In this document: positions 1-11,600 of the stretch, piece after piece
Layout: every line of letters begins with the position of its first letter
Numbering within the stretch: the stretch's first letter is position 1
Source: Siniperca chuatsi
Taxonomy: Eukaryota > Chordata > Actinopteri > Centrarchiformes > Sinipercidae
Length of the DNA: 64,000 bases
Reading direction: 5' to 3'
Assembly (NCBI RefSeq): GCF_020085105.1
Contig: NC_058043.1
Span: 5,027,667-5,091,666 of the forward strand
Position numbers and translations under genes: made by a program
Notes under the pieces: model-generated
Databases searched by the model: none
Told to the model about the DNA's origin: nothing
The model's input: the letters and a program-made list of their open reading frames with translations, nothing else

Positions 1-238
1 GTTTTTAATTTTTTGGGTTTCTTTTCTTGTTTTTTTTTTTCTAGAGATACACATTTAGAGAGAAAATGAAGGAAACAGGGAAGGTTTTCCACATTTGGCT
101 TTATATACCATCTGAAGATATGACATATTCACATATATGGCTTATATGTGTGATGAAAAAATGAATAATAAAAAAAATTGTTTAAAGAAATAGCTCTGGG
201 TTGCCAACAACAGGAACTCTTTTTATGTAAAGCGTTCA

Positions 239-284
239 TATCTATCGATCTATCGATTTATCGATTTATCTATCTATCAGATAC
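239..284. repeat. Imperfect (TATC)n microsatellite
   Basis: Runs of TCTATCGAT and TTATCTATC repeats. A short (CA)n run follows at about 453-470. Confidence 0.85.
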
Positions 285-516
285 ATTGTATTTTATTGCT
301 ATGATTGTTACATGGGTGGTACTTTTTGAGCATTTTAAGTCCATCTCTCTGTTATTGCTGATTACTTATATAGCAGGCAAAGATGCTATTTCTTTGAAAA
401 CAGCAGTGAGTACTGTGGTCAATGCCTGTGACCAATCCGCATCACTGAAACAAACACACACACACACACAGTCTTCAAATGATTGTCCCATTCGTCCATC
501 TGCTCCTCCTCTCCAG

Positions 517-672
517 GAGTTCATTGTGTTTTCTGCTGAGTTAACAGGACGTCAGCTCTGCATTCTGCCGTCGTCGATCGTCCCGCAGATTTCCCAGAAG
601 GCCACTGACACTGTCCTGAGATTAAGAAGCTCTACCACGGAAGATCCGGCTGTCTTGAGGGAGAAGCGGTGA
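517..672 (+). CDS. Probable terminal coding exon of an unrecognised gene
   Basis: A pyrimidine-rich tract ending in CTCCAG (acceptor AG at 515-516) is followed by a 52-codon phase-0 open frame that ends in TGA at 670-672. The 51 encoded residues begin EFIVFSAELTGRQLC and end EDPAVLREKR. The stretch is richer in G+C than its flanks. An AATAAA lies only 85 bases past the stop, as expected for a last exon with a short 3' UTR. I do not recognise the protein, and no domain is visible. Earlier exons would lie left of the window. The open frame continues upstream to 178 but there it runs through TATC and CA microsatellites, so that part is probably intron. It could also be a chance frame. Confidence 0.45.
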   Translation, partial: EFIVFSAELTGRQLCILPSSIVPQISQKATDTVLRLRSSTTEDPAVLREKR

Positions 673-756
673 CGTGCACACAACCAGAGTGATTATTGCT
701 TTCTTTCTTCTTCAGTCACATGCTGAGATGAATTCTACACCCAACAAGAAGGATTA

Positions 757-762
757 AATAAA
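757..762 (+). terminator. Poly(A) signal AATAAA after the 517-672 exon
   Basis: Canonical AATAAA 85 bases downstream of the TGA at 670-672. It supports reading 517-672 as a terminal exon. Cleavage would be expected near 775-790. Confidence 0.4.
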
Positions 763-799
763 AGCACCACAAATGAATCTTTAAAAATCAAGGGCTTTC

Positions 800-3070
800 T
801 AATTTCACTACTTTTATCTCACGTTATCTCCCCATCTCTCCCAGTCTTCTGTCTCTCTATATTTTAATGGGTGCAATTTAGAGCTGCAAATGGTTATTTT
901 CATTCGTTTAATTGTTTATTCTATCTTATGTCAGAAAAAAATGAATATGTTCACCATCATTCTCCCAAAGCTCAAGGTCACCTCTTCAAGTTTCTTGTTT
1001 TATCTGACCAATCATCCAAAACCAAAATGTTATGGTTTTAGGCTTGTAGTGTAGTTATTTCCTGTTTTATTTTGAAATGCTCTTTTCCCCCTCATGTGTC
1101 TGGTAGTTTTACTTCCTGTCTTTGTTTGCTTTTCCTGCCAGGTTTGATTGTTTGCTCTGCCCTGATCGTTTTCACCTGTGTCTCGTTGTCTCCCTTCATC
1201 TGAGTGACTGACTCATCCACCAGGGAAGAAAAGCTTAATGGTGTCAAAAAACTGCACAAACAATGCATTCTCATTGACAGCAGGGTTGTGTGGGGAGCCG
1301 TGTTGGAAGAAGAGAGGTTTATAATGCACACAGACATATACAGTATATGTACAAGTACACACTTCCACACCTTGAGTCATCAAAGAAGCATCCAAAACAC
1401 AACAGGAATAGCACTAATCCCCTGTTCTCCATGCTCTATAAATAACTGTTCTGTTCTTGTTAATCTGAGGAAGCAAGCGGGAGCCATAAAAACAGAGACA
1501 GGCTGCTCAAAGGACAGTTCCTGCCTCACTGCTGTTTCTGCTCATTTCCTGCATTCCTTAAATGTTTTACATCAGTGAGTGTGCTCACATCCACACCAGT
1601 ATCCTACTTATGCTCAGGTTTTTGGAGTATGCAGGTATGTGTTTGCACATGTGAGCATTATATCCTTTGTTAAGAAACCTGGACTAGCCCTTATTGTGGT
1701 ATTGAGGAACCTGAATATGCTAGTACTCAGATAGAAAACGGAATACTGTGGCCTGTATGCACCTGATCAGAGTGTCCGATCACTGTCAGCCATGTTTGAA
1801 GATGCATGCTCAACTCAAGCTCTGCTGCTTTGATGACACGTCTTTGGCAGCTGTACTATAACTATATCATTTTCTAATTGTTTTCAGGTCCCCCAATACC
1901 ACTACTGACATTGCTAAATTATTTATATTTTTCTCTGCTGATTCAACAGCAGGACTTGAAGCTTAGTGTAGTAGGTTGGAAAAGGCTACATCAAAAGTTT
2001 TATGGAGAAACAGACACCCCCTTTATTTTTTTTGTATTTTCTAATGTGTCTTTTATTTTGGGTACATCCACACCACTAAAGGGTGCTCTAAGCGCTACTG
2101 TGGGGACTAGAGGGACGAAGCACAGGTGCCGCTTCAGAATTAAACAAGCTGTGGCAAGACTAACACGTCTCCTCCCAGTCTCTCCACAGCTACACCACAC
2201 CTTTAGGTTACACAGTCTAACCCTAGTTGTGTGCCACTTGCTACCACCCAGCTTCCCCTAGGGCTGGTGCCGGTAACATTAGCGGTGTGAAATTCTTATT
2301 TTTACTCTTGAGTAACATTTTTGTGAATAAAACTTGCCCACAAAAGGAGGAGAAGGTAGCCAGATATAGCAATTCATTGGCGTCCATTATGCTAATGATC
2401 ACATCTCTCGAACGCGCACCTACTCATGAGCAGGTGGTATTCATTAAGTTGAAAAAAAACACGTGTATTTTTTGTTTAACTTTGGTAAACTCTGACATGC
2501 AAATTCGCTCCTTTGACCAATAGAAAACTGCATTGATAGTGCTGACCTCTGAGGGAACAGGAGGCCGGAGAGTCCAAAATGGAGGACGCTGCTGCGTTGA
2601 CGTCATGTCGTGATGTGACAGTAATAAAGAGCAACCGTTTTGGCAGAACCGTTCAATTAAGTCTCTGAGTTGTGATTTCAAGTTAGAGATATCGTGGATT
2701 TCTGACGATATCTCCCACTTAGTGAAATAAACTTTATAAGTGTCAACAAAACTGTGCAAAAATGTCTGGCAGTTACATATAAATATAATGGAACACAATC
2801 GTTTCAACTCATTTAAACGGTGCTGTAAGTTACACAGTTTGTATCTGGATTCACTTAGTACTGCAAATGCTTCCATATATAACACAGTAAAAGTTGCTTA
2901 TTTCGGCTATTTAAATGATGTGACTACAAGTCTAGCTAACCATCTTGAAATAATATAACACAAACCTTGAAAGACCTTGAATGACAGGAATGAGGAGACA
3001 GCTGATCTTTCTCTCAAACACACACAGATTCACAAAATTGTACATGGTGAAACACATGCATGCCTCTCAT
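800..3070. other. Intergenic DNA, no gene recognised
   Basis: AT-rich sequence with short open frames on both strands and no splice-bounded coding pattern. Around 2390-2650 there is a stretch that resembles a dispersed teleost repeat and contains a TGACGTCA palindrome at 2598-2605. Open frames here (for example 2424-2885 on the - strand) have no recognisable domain. Confidence 0.5.
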
Positions 3071-3072
3071 CC

Positions 3073-3076
<4 letters not shown>

Positions 3077-3108
<32 letters not shown>
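3077..3108. repeat. (CT)n microsatellite
   Basis: Uninterrupted CT dinucleotides, lying directly beside the AATTG-type 3' tail of the antisense LINE that starts near 3110. Confidence 0.95.
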
Positions 3109-3109
<1 letters not shown>

Positions 3110-3114
<5 letters not shown>

Positions 3115-3329
3115 GTTCAATGGGGCTTTATCGGCATGGGAGACAGATGTTAAAATTGCCAAAACAAGTGTGAAACAAAAACATACACATAAATAGAAGA
3201 AATGTGCTATTATAAAAATAGAATATAATAAGATTAAAAAAAATTGTAGACTTGAAGTTAAATAATACAAATACAAATAAGTGAAAACTATATAAACACT
3301 GCAAACATTTTTTTTATTTTTTTTAATGA

Positions 3330-3363
<34 letters not shown>

Positions 3364-5235
3364 CACACCATTCAAATGTTCCTTATTTCATTGAATGTTG
3401 TACATTGTAAGAGGAAGTGCATCTCTGTCTCAGCCTCACCTGTCAAACAGTGACCACATTTTCTTTTGGTTGCCAGGATTTTTTTGCGTCTTCCTTTTTT
3501 CGACTGCCACTTTGTGAACACTGAACCTGTACTTGGTTAGGATCTGTTTCTGCTTTCTATTTCTGACAGCAGAGAGATAGTCTGCCAATTCATAATCTCT
3601 TTTTTGGGCCAAATTACATTCTGATCTACTTTGGCTTTTAGTTTCTTCTTTCCAATGTTCCAAATAGGTTTCTTTACATTGTGTTATAATTTGGTTTCCT
3701 CTGATTAGTGTTTGGAAAGCAGTGCTGTTGTGAGACTTGGGGACAGTTAGTCTCAGCACCAACTGACATAGGGGACTCTTTTCTGGGCTCAGCTTTTGGG
3801 TTTGGAGGGTTTTGGAATGGAGGGTGTCTAGGGGGCTGGATTTAAGATGATTTAAAAATGTGCACATTCTCTTTTGAATGTTAATTGTTAGTGGGTATCT
3901 GCCTAATTCTGCTCTACATGCATTTGTTGGTGTTTTTCTGTGTACGTGTAAAATGTATCTGCAGAATTTTGCATGTAATGATTCTGTTGGATATTTGTCC
4001 CAACAGGTATAGCTATAATGACTGAGTGGACCTCATTGGAATTTGGAAATTCTCTTAATTGCATTCAGAGCTCTTTGAGCTTTTTCTTTTAGTGCATTCA
4101 CTGCCATGTTGAAACTCCCTGATGCTGTTATGGTTATACCATGGTAGGTGTAACTCATTCTATGTTCAATGATAGGATAATTTATGGTAAACTGGTATTT
4201 GTTCTCCTGACATCTGGGGCATTTTTGAAAAATTATGACATTAGTCCTATTTACTGCCAGGGCCCCAGTTCTGACAGCACTTTTCTACTACGTCCAGCTG
4301 TTGCTGTAGTCCTTGTTCAGTAGGAGACAATAGAACAAGCTCATCAGCATATAACAGAGACTTCACCTCGCTATCTAGGAGGGAGAGGCCAGGAGCAGCA
4401 CATTAATCCAACTGTACAGTAAGTTCATTTATATACACATGAAATAAAGTCGGGCTTAAATTGCAGCCCTGACGAACACCTCTTCTCTGGGTGAAGTTTG
4501 TATGCCTCCAATTTTAACAGCACATCTATTTTCCAAATACATTGATTTAATCAGATCAATTTCACTGTTTATTTCTTCTCTTATTTCCTTTCATTTATTT
4601 GCTAAACTTTCGAAGTAGTAAGTTCTTTCTGCAGTGGAACCCACAGATAGTTATCATGGTAACAAAATGTATGTTTTATTGGAAAGATCACCCAGACAGT
4701 AGAAATACTGTTTTGTCTCCAATTTTAACAGCACACCTATTTTCCAAATACATTGATTTAATCAGCTCATGCATTTTGCCCCCTATACCACAATGTAGAA
4801 GCCTGTAATAGAGCCCTTCATGCCAAATAGAGTTGAAAGCTTTCTTGAAATCAATAAAACAAGTGAATGTCTTACCATTTTTTGTTTGGTGAATGTCTTA
4901 ATTAAAGTATGAAGGGTATATACATGGTCAGTGGTGCAGTGTTTTGGGAGGAAGCCAATTTGATTTTTACTCAAGATGGAGTGTTCTTCAAGGAAATATA
5001 GTATTCTTTTATTTAGAATACTACAGAATAGTTTGGTTGTCTTTAATTGTTTCTTCTAATGTTTGGAGTTTTTCTTTCATAATACACTGATTTGAATTAA
5101 TTAGAACTGTTGGTATGTCATTGTACAGATTTTCAAAATGTGCTCTCCAGAAGTCACCATTTTGGATGGGTAGTGCTCGTGGTTGCTTTGTGTTGAAGTT
5201 GTTCCACATATCCCAGAATTCATCATTAATGGCAT
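3110..5235 (-). mobile_element. Degenerate non-LTR retrotransposon (LINE), antisense
   Basis: Read on the - strand, broken frames match a LINE ORF2. An N-terminal part of the reverse transcriptase lies around 4783-4974 with the motif GFLPKHCTTDHVYTLHTLI. The catalytic box reads YADE at 4340-4351, where an active enzyme has YADD. A C-terminal region lies at 3436-3867 with motifs such as LSPEKSPLCQLVLRLT. Frameshifts and stops separate these parts, so the copy is dead. The 3' end, near 3110-3175, has the GATAAAGCCCCATTGAA tail with AATTG repeats seen at the ends of many fish LINE copies. A GT microsatellite (3331-3364) sits inside the 3' region. The family is uncertain; it may be a Tx1/L1-like or related clade. 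Confidence 0.85.
3331..3364. repeat. (GT)n microsatellite
   Basis: Perfect TG dinucleotides within the 3' part of the antisense LINE. Confidence 0.95.
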
Positions 5236-5343
5236 TCTCAATATCTCAATAAGTTTAATGTGGGTATAATTTTGTTTTTTGTTCCTAATTGTATATTTAT
5301 ATTTGTTTTAAAATTATTATTTGGTTGGTGATGTTTTTCATTT

Positions 5344-5399
<56 letters not shown>
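5344..5399. repeat. (CT)n microsatellite, about 28 units
   Basis: Perfect CT run. It creates two spurious - strand frames with long Arg-Glu repeats, which are not genes. Confidence 0.97.
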
Positions 5400-5401
<2 letters not shown>

Positions 5402-6480
5402 AGTGACTGATAGTGCTGACAAAACACTGGGATGAGAAATTGAACCTGCACTCTCCTGGGATTTTCCCAACATGCAATTGAGATTCAATCTGCAGCACAA
5501 AGACAAGGACCATTAACGAACATGTTCACAACATGCATACACACAGGTATACAAATGCACAGAGGCAAAACCTCTGTTTTAAAATCCAGATACGGTATAA
5601 ACCAAAGTGCGTGTATCTTTTCATCAGTGCCAGTCTTTGGTCTTTCTCTGGATTCCTGTCTCTCTGTTTTCTGATTCGTCTCTGCTTTCTTTACTAGAAT
5701 TTCTTCCTGTCTTTCCACCAATGCTGCTATTCTCTCTATCTTCTGACATAACAGGTGATGGCCTTAGGAGTGGAAGTAGCCCTCCGTTCAAAAAATATGC
5801 CTCCCAACACACCTAAAGCTCACAAATTAACACGCTGTATCTTATTAATTTGTTTCTTTTTTGTACCACTTTTGCTTTTGTTGTCCTGTGTTTGTGTCTT
5901 CCTGTCTTGTCTCCCTAATTTCCACCTGTCTTTGTCTTCCTGTATCTCTCTTATTCTGGTTCCTGTTATTTTCCAAAGCTGTCACCTTTGGCTGTGTTGG
6001 GAAACTGTGACTCCATTGATTTTCAGTAGATCTTTCTTCTGCTTGGAGCCCCACAGCAAGACCTGAGTTATAGGACTTCAGAACATATTGATTAAACTCT
6101 GTCAGATTGATTGAGGACTGCAGAGACTGGACTCTTGCATCAAGGCGAGGCAGCTCCCAGTCACTCTCCAGGATGACGACCAATTCAGAGGCAGCATGCA
6201 ACCTGCAGCTGGACAGAGTAAACCTCAAGATGATCATGTGTTTTTGTACTATTAACAGTCTTGACGTAACCTCTTCAACAGGTGGAAGATCCACCTGTGG
6301 GCCCATCATTACAAATGCATTATGATCAACCACTAACCACAGAGCTTTATTTTACATGAGTGCAAAGAAACCCCCATATGTCAGGCTGAATTACAGAGAA
6401 ATTAGTAAATAATGCACATGTAAGTCTTTGCAAAATGGAGTAAATTAAAATGAATTCACAAAATGAATCATATTTTTCAG
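5400..6480. other. Intergenic DNA with one weak exon-like stretch
   Basis: No confirmed gene. On the - strand, about 6066-6293 keeps an open frame that reads like protein (…LPRLDARVQSLQSSINLTEF…) but its splice sites are weak. It is treated as a finding rather than a gene. Confidence 0.4.
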
Positions 6481-6493
6481 ATATCGACTTCAA

Positions 6494-6689
6494 AATTCAA
6501 TTCAATTTCAGTTCAATTAAATTTTATTTATATAGTGCCAAATCATAACAGAAGTTATCTCAGGGCACTTTCCATATGGAGCCGGTCTAGACCGTACTCT
6601 CTAATATTATTAACAGAGACCCAACAATTCCCACTGTTCCCAAGTTCCCAGCCCTTGGCGACAGTGGCAAGGAAAAACTCCCTTTTCAC
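6494..6689 (+). mobile_element. Percomorph dispersed repeat (TTTATTTATATAG…GGAAAAACTCCC type)
   Basis: It contains the AATTCAATTCAAT start, TTTTATTTATATAGTGCCAAATCATAACA, and the hallmark stretch around GAGCCGGTCTAGACC, CCCAACAATTCCCA and GGAAAAACTCCCTTTT. This short element, probably the 3' end of a retroelement, occurs in very high copy number in percomorph fish genomes and is the strongest single taxonomic clue in the window. Recognition is from memory. Confidence 0.8.
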
Positions 6690-7499
6690 ATTAAAATATG
6701 GCAAAAATCTGCAAACTATGTATAAAATGATCAAATTGACATTTGATGCAAAGAACTGTTTCACTGTTGCATATCGGAGGAGAGTCTTCACAGATGTAAA
6801 ACAAAATATTCAATAACTCATTTTATTAGTTTTTCATTACAACTTGCTCAGAATCATGAATTAACATTAACATAATTTTGTTTTTTTTTAAAAGTATCAT
6901 ATTGTCACGATACAATTCTACCAAAAGTTGATATATGATAATAGTGATTTATTGCCTAATCCTTTGCATAAGACATCTGCAGTAGAATATTTTAATTTGA
7001 GATAATATTTGGTATAAATGTTTCAATCAATTTATGCAACATACTGTATATCCTCAATGAAGTGTTGAAACAATCAGAATATAAAATTCATGTTTTTATT
7101 GTTCTTTTCTTCTCTTTGAAGGTACTCATACTTGTAGAGAAATGTAAAGGTAAAATCAGAGTTAAAGCGAGACTATGTACCTTTTGAAAGCAATAACACA
7201 TTCTTCCTCTTACAAATAAAAAGTTGTATTCATGAACAGTAAAATGCAGCAATTCAATACACTATTGAGGAGTTGCAGCTACAGTTTTACTTGGTGTGGT
7301 ATGACTAGTAGCTTACGGTGGCTAATGTTAGCTAATTAGCTAATTTAGAGAGATATTGCTATGTAACTGACATTAGTGAATCAATCTGACTCGATGACTC
7401 TTATCTAACTTGTTTTATACAGTGTATGTGTTTGGCATTTGCATTTACCAATATCCCATTTAATGAAGAAGGGGAAGAAGTGTAAAAATTAAGTAAAAA

Positions 7500-7630
7500 G
7501 TGAGACCTGCATAGGTTTAGGGGGACAGAGGCTTCACCTAGCTCTGGGATGATCTGCCTGAAGAAATAATGCTGGGTGAGCTGGTGTCATCTTTTAAATC
7601 TCTTCTTAAAACACTTTTACTGGAAAACAT
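7500..7630 (+). repeat. Probable dispersed repeat fragment
   Basis: Sequence around CAGAGGCTTCACCTAGCTCT and ATCTTTTAAATCTCTTCTTAAAACAC resembles a common fish repeat tail. It abuts the LINE fragment that follows. Confidence 0.45.
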
Positions 7631-7689
7631 AGTCAAATAAAATAAGCAGATAAATCAGAAGTAAAATCACTGGGGGTTTTTTCTTTTCA

Positions 7690-8345
7690 TTCCTTTTCAG
7701 CGGACCTTGAGCCAAATCAACCGGATCAGACACCACGGCAGCTGCTGTGATCCCCCCAGGAGGAGAGGAAAGAGAACTGGGATAGGAGCCATGCTGGCCC
7801 AGCTTGGACTTAAGGCTGCTCCTGGTCAGTGTCTGGTCTGGACGAAATGGGACTCAGTCTGGCCAAGCAACGGGAATCTGTTGTGCCCACATACTAACTG
7901 AGACCTGCTCCATCAACATCCCGGATTGAGCACTTGATGGGTGGACAGTGTTCCAAGCGCAAGATTCCAGCAAGATAAAAGGAGGACTCTGTTTTTACAT
8001 TGATGATGCTCGGTGCTCAAACGAAGGCAAAGTGGACGGACACTGTTTCCTAAATGTTGAACTTTTTATGTGAAGATGAAAACCATATCATCATCACTAT
8101 CTATCTGCTGTTTACATTCCACCAGACGCAAATTCAAAAAATGCGCTGCAGAATTATTTCCTGGGTGTAATACGTGTATGTATATATGTATATAAATAAC
8201 TGTATATATTGTTTTATTTTATTTATGTTACCCTATTCTAATATAAATTTCATTATCTGTTATGTTCTATGTGTGTAGCATGAAGGAACTACAAATTTAT
8301 TTCGTTGTACAACCTTGTGTTGTAAAATGATAAATAAATGACCTT
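7690..8345 (+). mobile_element. Degenerate LINE: endonuclease fragment joined to 3' end
   Basis: Broken frames on the + strand match the amino end of a fish LINE ORF2. There is a basic RRRGKRTG segment near 7758. Further on, shifted frames give GGLCFYIDD…CS and then AVYIPPDANSKNALQNYF near 8105-8160, the apurinic-endonuclease core motif of L2/CR1/Rex-type elements. The sequence then jumps to a typical 3' end, TTTCGTTGTACAACC…GATAAATAAATGACC, at 8300-8345. Most of the reverse transcriptase is missing, so this is an internally deleted, inactive copy. Confidence 0.8.
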
Positions 8346-9788
8346 GTACTTGCGTGTACACTGCCGGGCAATGGCCTAGTCCCTGGCCAGATTCAAAGCA
8401 TTTTTCAGCAACTTTTTTTTTTCAGAAAAAATGTTTTAAAGGGCTCAATTACAGGCAGAAATGAGTGAATGGTAAATTATTAATTCTCTGTTGATGCATG
8501 ATATTAATCCATTGTAAATCTTTTGTAAACCATTAGACGTTAAATTAGAAGTACAGTACATACAGGTTAATGATAATACCGACACTGTGTGATCGACTGT
8601 ATTCACATTTAAAATGAGCCGCACACCGTAGTTATTGTCTGTGTGAGAGCAGATGTAACTCGTAACACTCTTAACTGTAGCTTAACTGGTTAAAAGGCAG
8701 ATTTTTTAACAGAGAGCTGGTGGATCCAATCCATACAGTATTCAACCAAAGGATGATATGTCCAGTGTCAAAAGGTTACATATAGTATACGCAGTGTATT
8801 ACACACATGAATAATATCCCAATTACAGTAAGATTACAGAACAAAACTCTGTTATTGTTATAGACTACTGGCTTAAGCAGTCCCCAGTACAAGTCTCCTC
8901 AAACGTTGAAATGAAAATTAGACTCTTGGTTATGAGTCATCCTAAAACCTTCCCTGACAAAATAGAAAACATCTTTAAGGACAGGAAATACTTTTTTTTA
9001 AAATAGACTATTGATGAATAAATTTCAGTCAGGCCAACCTTTTAAAAATGGATGTAGAACATCTTGAGATTAAACACTTCCTGTGGAGGACGATGATGAT
9101 CTAAATTTAATACACTTCTAGGCCACAGCAAACTGGTTAAGCTGTCGGAGAAATGACAACCAGAACATGTATTTAGCATCTGCAGGTTTTTTGACAAAAG
9201 GGACCATCTAAAAGGATAGTTTATTTCCTGAATGTCTGCTGCTGCTGAATACACATGTATGTACAACAAAAAAACAGCATACATGCAAAGAAACTATCAA
9301 CAACCCATAAAGTTTAAGTTATTTACAGAGACATGGTGGGAATCAATGCACAGTTGCTGCAGCAGATGTAAACTAAGTCAGTACAGAAAAAAAAAAATAG
9401 AATATGAGCAATATTTAACAAAAATGCGAAATAATAGCAATAACTAATTTGTAATCTTTTTTTCTCCCATTAATAGTTTTCTTGGTGGAGTTTTTCTTTT
9501 CCCTGAATTGAGGGTCTAAGTATATGGGCTATATAAATAAAACTAGCCTGACTTGCCTTCAGTTCTGTTAATTTTTCTGGTGACAGTTATGTCCTAGTTT
9601 TTATTTATTCAGTTCTAGTATGTCTCTTTAAATTGTATTCTATTTTATTTCATTTAAATGGTGTACTTTTAACTGCCTGATTTTACTTTCATCTCATTGT
9701 TACATTTGTAGTTTTGAAATGTCTAAATCTTGATTTACTCATGCAAAGCACCTTATGACTATCTTTTAGGTGCTGTATAAATTAAGCA

Positions 9789-9823
9789 TAATAATAATGA
9801 TGAGAATAATAATAATAATAATA
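9789..9823. repeat. (ATA)n trinucleotide microsatellite
   Basis: Interrupted ATA repeats with ATG and GAG variants. Confidence 0.9.
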
Positions 9824-10241
9824 AGAGTGAATGAAAATAGTATGTTTTTTCTATTTTTTACTTCCCCATAAACATATAAACTGTTTCTCCCTTTGTTCTT
9901 TTCTTTTCTTTCTCTTTCTTTTAATGTTTTTTCCTTACTTGTTTGTTTGTCCTTCATAAAAGGCAAAATCAAAATCGATACAATATTAGTCTAGATATAT
10001 ATACATCTATCTATATTTAGAATAAACCCAGTCTTTATTCTACCCTAGATCTGACAGAAAATAATAATAATCATCATTAACAAATAATATAAATCAATAT
10101 AATATAGAATATAAGTATGTATTTTTTTAAACATAAATTGTATAATCTAAAATGAGTTACTAATTCTCTGTAACAGTATGGAACTGCAAGAGCCACCACA
10201 CATCAGGCTGAACCACATCAAAACTACCAGCAGTCTTTACT

Positions 10242-10253
10242 GCCATCTAGTGG
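10242..10253 (-). promoter_or_regulatory. CTCF-core-like motif
   Basis: On the - strand the bases read CCACTAGATGGC, which fits the core consensus CCASYAGRKGGC at every position. A 12-base match is suggestive only. Confidence 0.35.
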
Positions 10254-11409
10254 CTGCCACAGTGAGGTACAGCACAGAGAACCAGCACCTCTTGGTTTAG
10301 CTTCAAGACTTGTCAGAGTAAATATAAGTAATAGATGTCTCTTAAGAATTGTTTAACTGTCTTCTCACATAATTATTTTTACTTTCTGCTGTTTCGTTTT
10401 TATTTTTTTTAATTTTATTTTTGTCATTCTCTGACTCCTATTAATCCTTTTTCTCAACAACTAATGATGCTCAGGGGCATGGGAGGCAGAAGACTGTCCC
10501 AGCATGCACTGGGCAAGAGCAGGGGTACAGCAAGGGCAGGTCACCAGAATATACTAATATAACTTCAGTGTATATACATTTTCACACGGAATATAAGCAA
10601 TTATGTGACGTGTAAAAAAATGTTTGCTGTACTATATGCAGTAAATACATGAACTTTTAGGAAAACAAACATCTGTTTGTTGTCATACACAACTCTGCAT
10701 TCTCTGCTAGCTGTGTGTTAAATATATCAAGTTACTACTCTGTAACAGTTGCCTACTACTGAACAATTTTGTAGTGCATCCAAACATTACTAGAAGCCAC
10801 AAATTCAACACGTCCACAGTGCAAATACTAGAGCATATCAAGAAAACACGAAAGAGGAAACTGGTAGTAAAAATAACAGAAATGCAGACATGAAGAGGGT
10901 GAATGACAATAAGAATACTCAGAACTAAACAATAAAAATACGAAGTAACATTTGATTTGATATAGCTGGATAGATTATTGAACATCTGAGAGGTCAAAGA
11001 GGTGTGTCACTGTTAGCAGGCGTTTAACCTCCCTTGACAGACATGTCAAAATGATTTCAGCCACTGTGGTCTCAAACTTACCATCCTGCTCCTCTGCTGC
11101 TGTACACTTCTCACCACAGTGATATTACGGAGGAAATTGTTCTGTAACGCAGCCAACACAAAGGTGCTTGCATTGGAATGGCTTCCACTTGCGGTAAATA
11201 CACGCAGATAACTAAATTAAGTAAACATGTACAGCACAAACAAATCGCAAATAATAAATAAGAACATAGCCCTATGAAACACACGCACATATCTGCACTA
11301 ACACTAACAATCTCATCTAATCCACTCATCCCAAACACATGTATACTGACAAGTGCATTGAAGACATATTGCACAATCTCTGAGGCCAATAAAACATTGA
11401 CTTTTGGTG

Positions 11410-11600
11410 TTAAAGGTGGGGTATGCGATTCTAATCCAATACACGTCTTTTTTTATCAAATTCAGCGAGTATCTCCTCACGGTCCGCCAGCTGTCCGTTC
11501 AGTGTGTGCACTGGAACAAAATCCGCTGTTTGTACACAGCCCCGGCTCTGTAAATGGGAAATAAACAAAGTGGCTCGGACCGAGCCACGCAACACTACTC
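11410..11600 (+). repeat. Probable dispersed nonautonomous element, right end unclear
   Basis: It starts with TTAAAGGTGGGGTATGCGATT, the terminal signature shared with the two TTAA-flanked elements in the ywhab introns. A segment of high G+C follows (GTCCGCCAGCTGTCCGTTC). I could not place the right end. Confidence 0.5.

Larger units (their letters stand above)
8350..11400. other. Intergenic DNA with short repeats, no gene recognised
   Basis: AT-rich, with no splice-supported coding sequence. It includes a repeat tail at about 9474-9547 (GGGCTATATAAATAAAACTAGCCTGACTTG), an ATA/ATG microsatellite at about 9789-9823 and a CTCF-like motif at 10242-10253. The rest holds nothing I recognise. Confidence 0.5.

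Noticed and set aside
2598..2605. Second palindromic CRE (TGACGTCA)
   Set aside because: No promoter-like CpG context or gene start nearby; an eight-base match is expected by chance.
2424..2885. 153 aa open frame on the - strand
   Set aside because: It overlaps repeat-like DNA and has no domain or splice sites.
5238..5513. Two - strand frames with long Arg-Glu repeats
   Set aside because: Products of the (CT)n microsatellite at 5344-5399.
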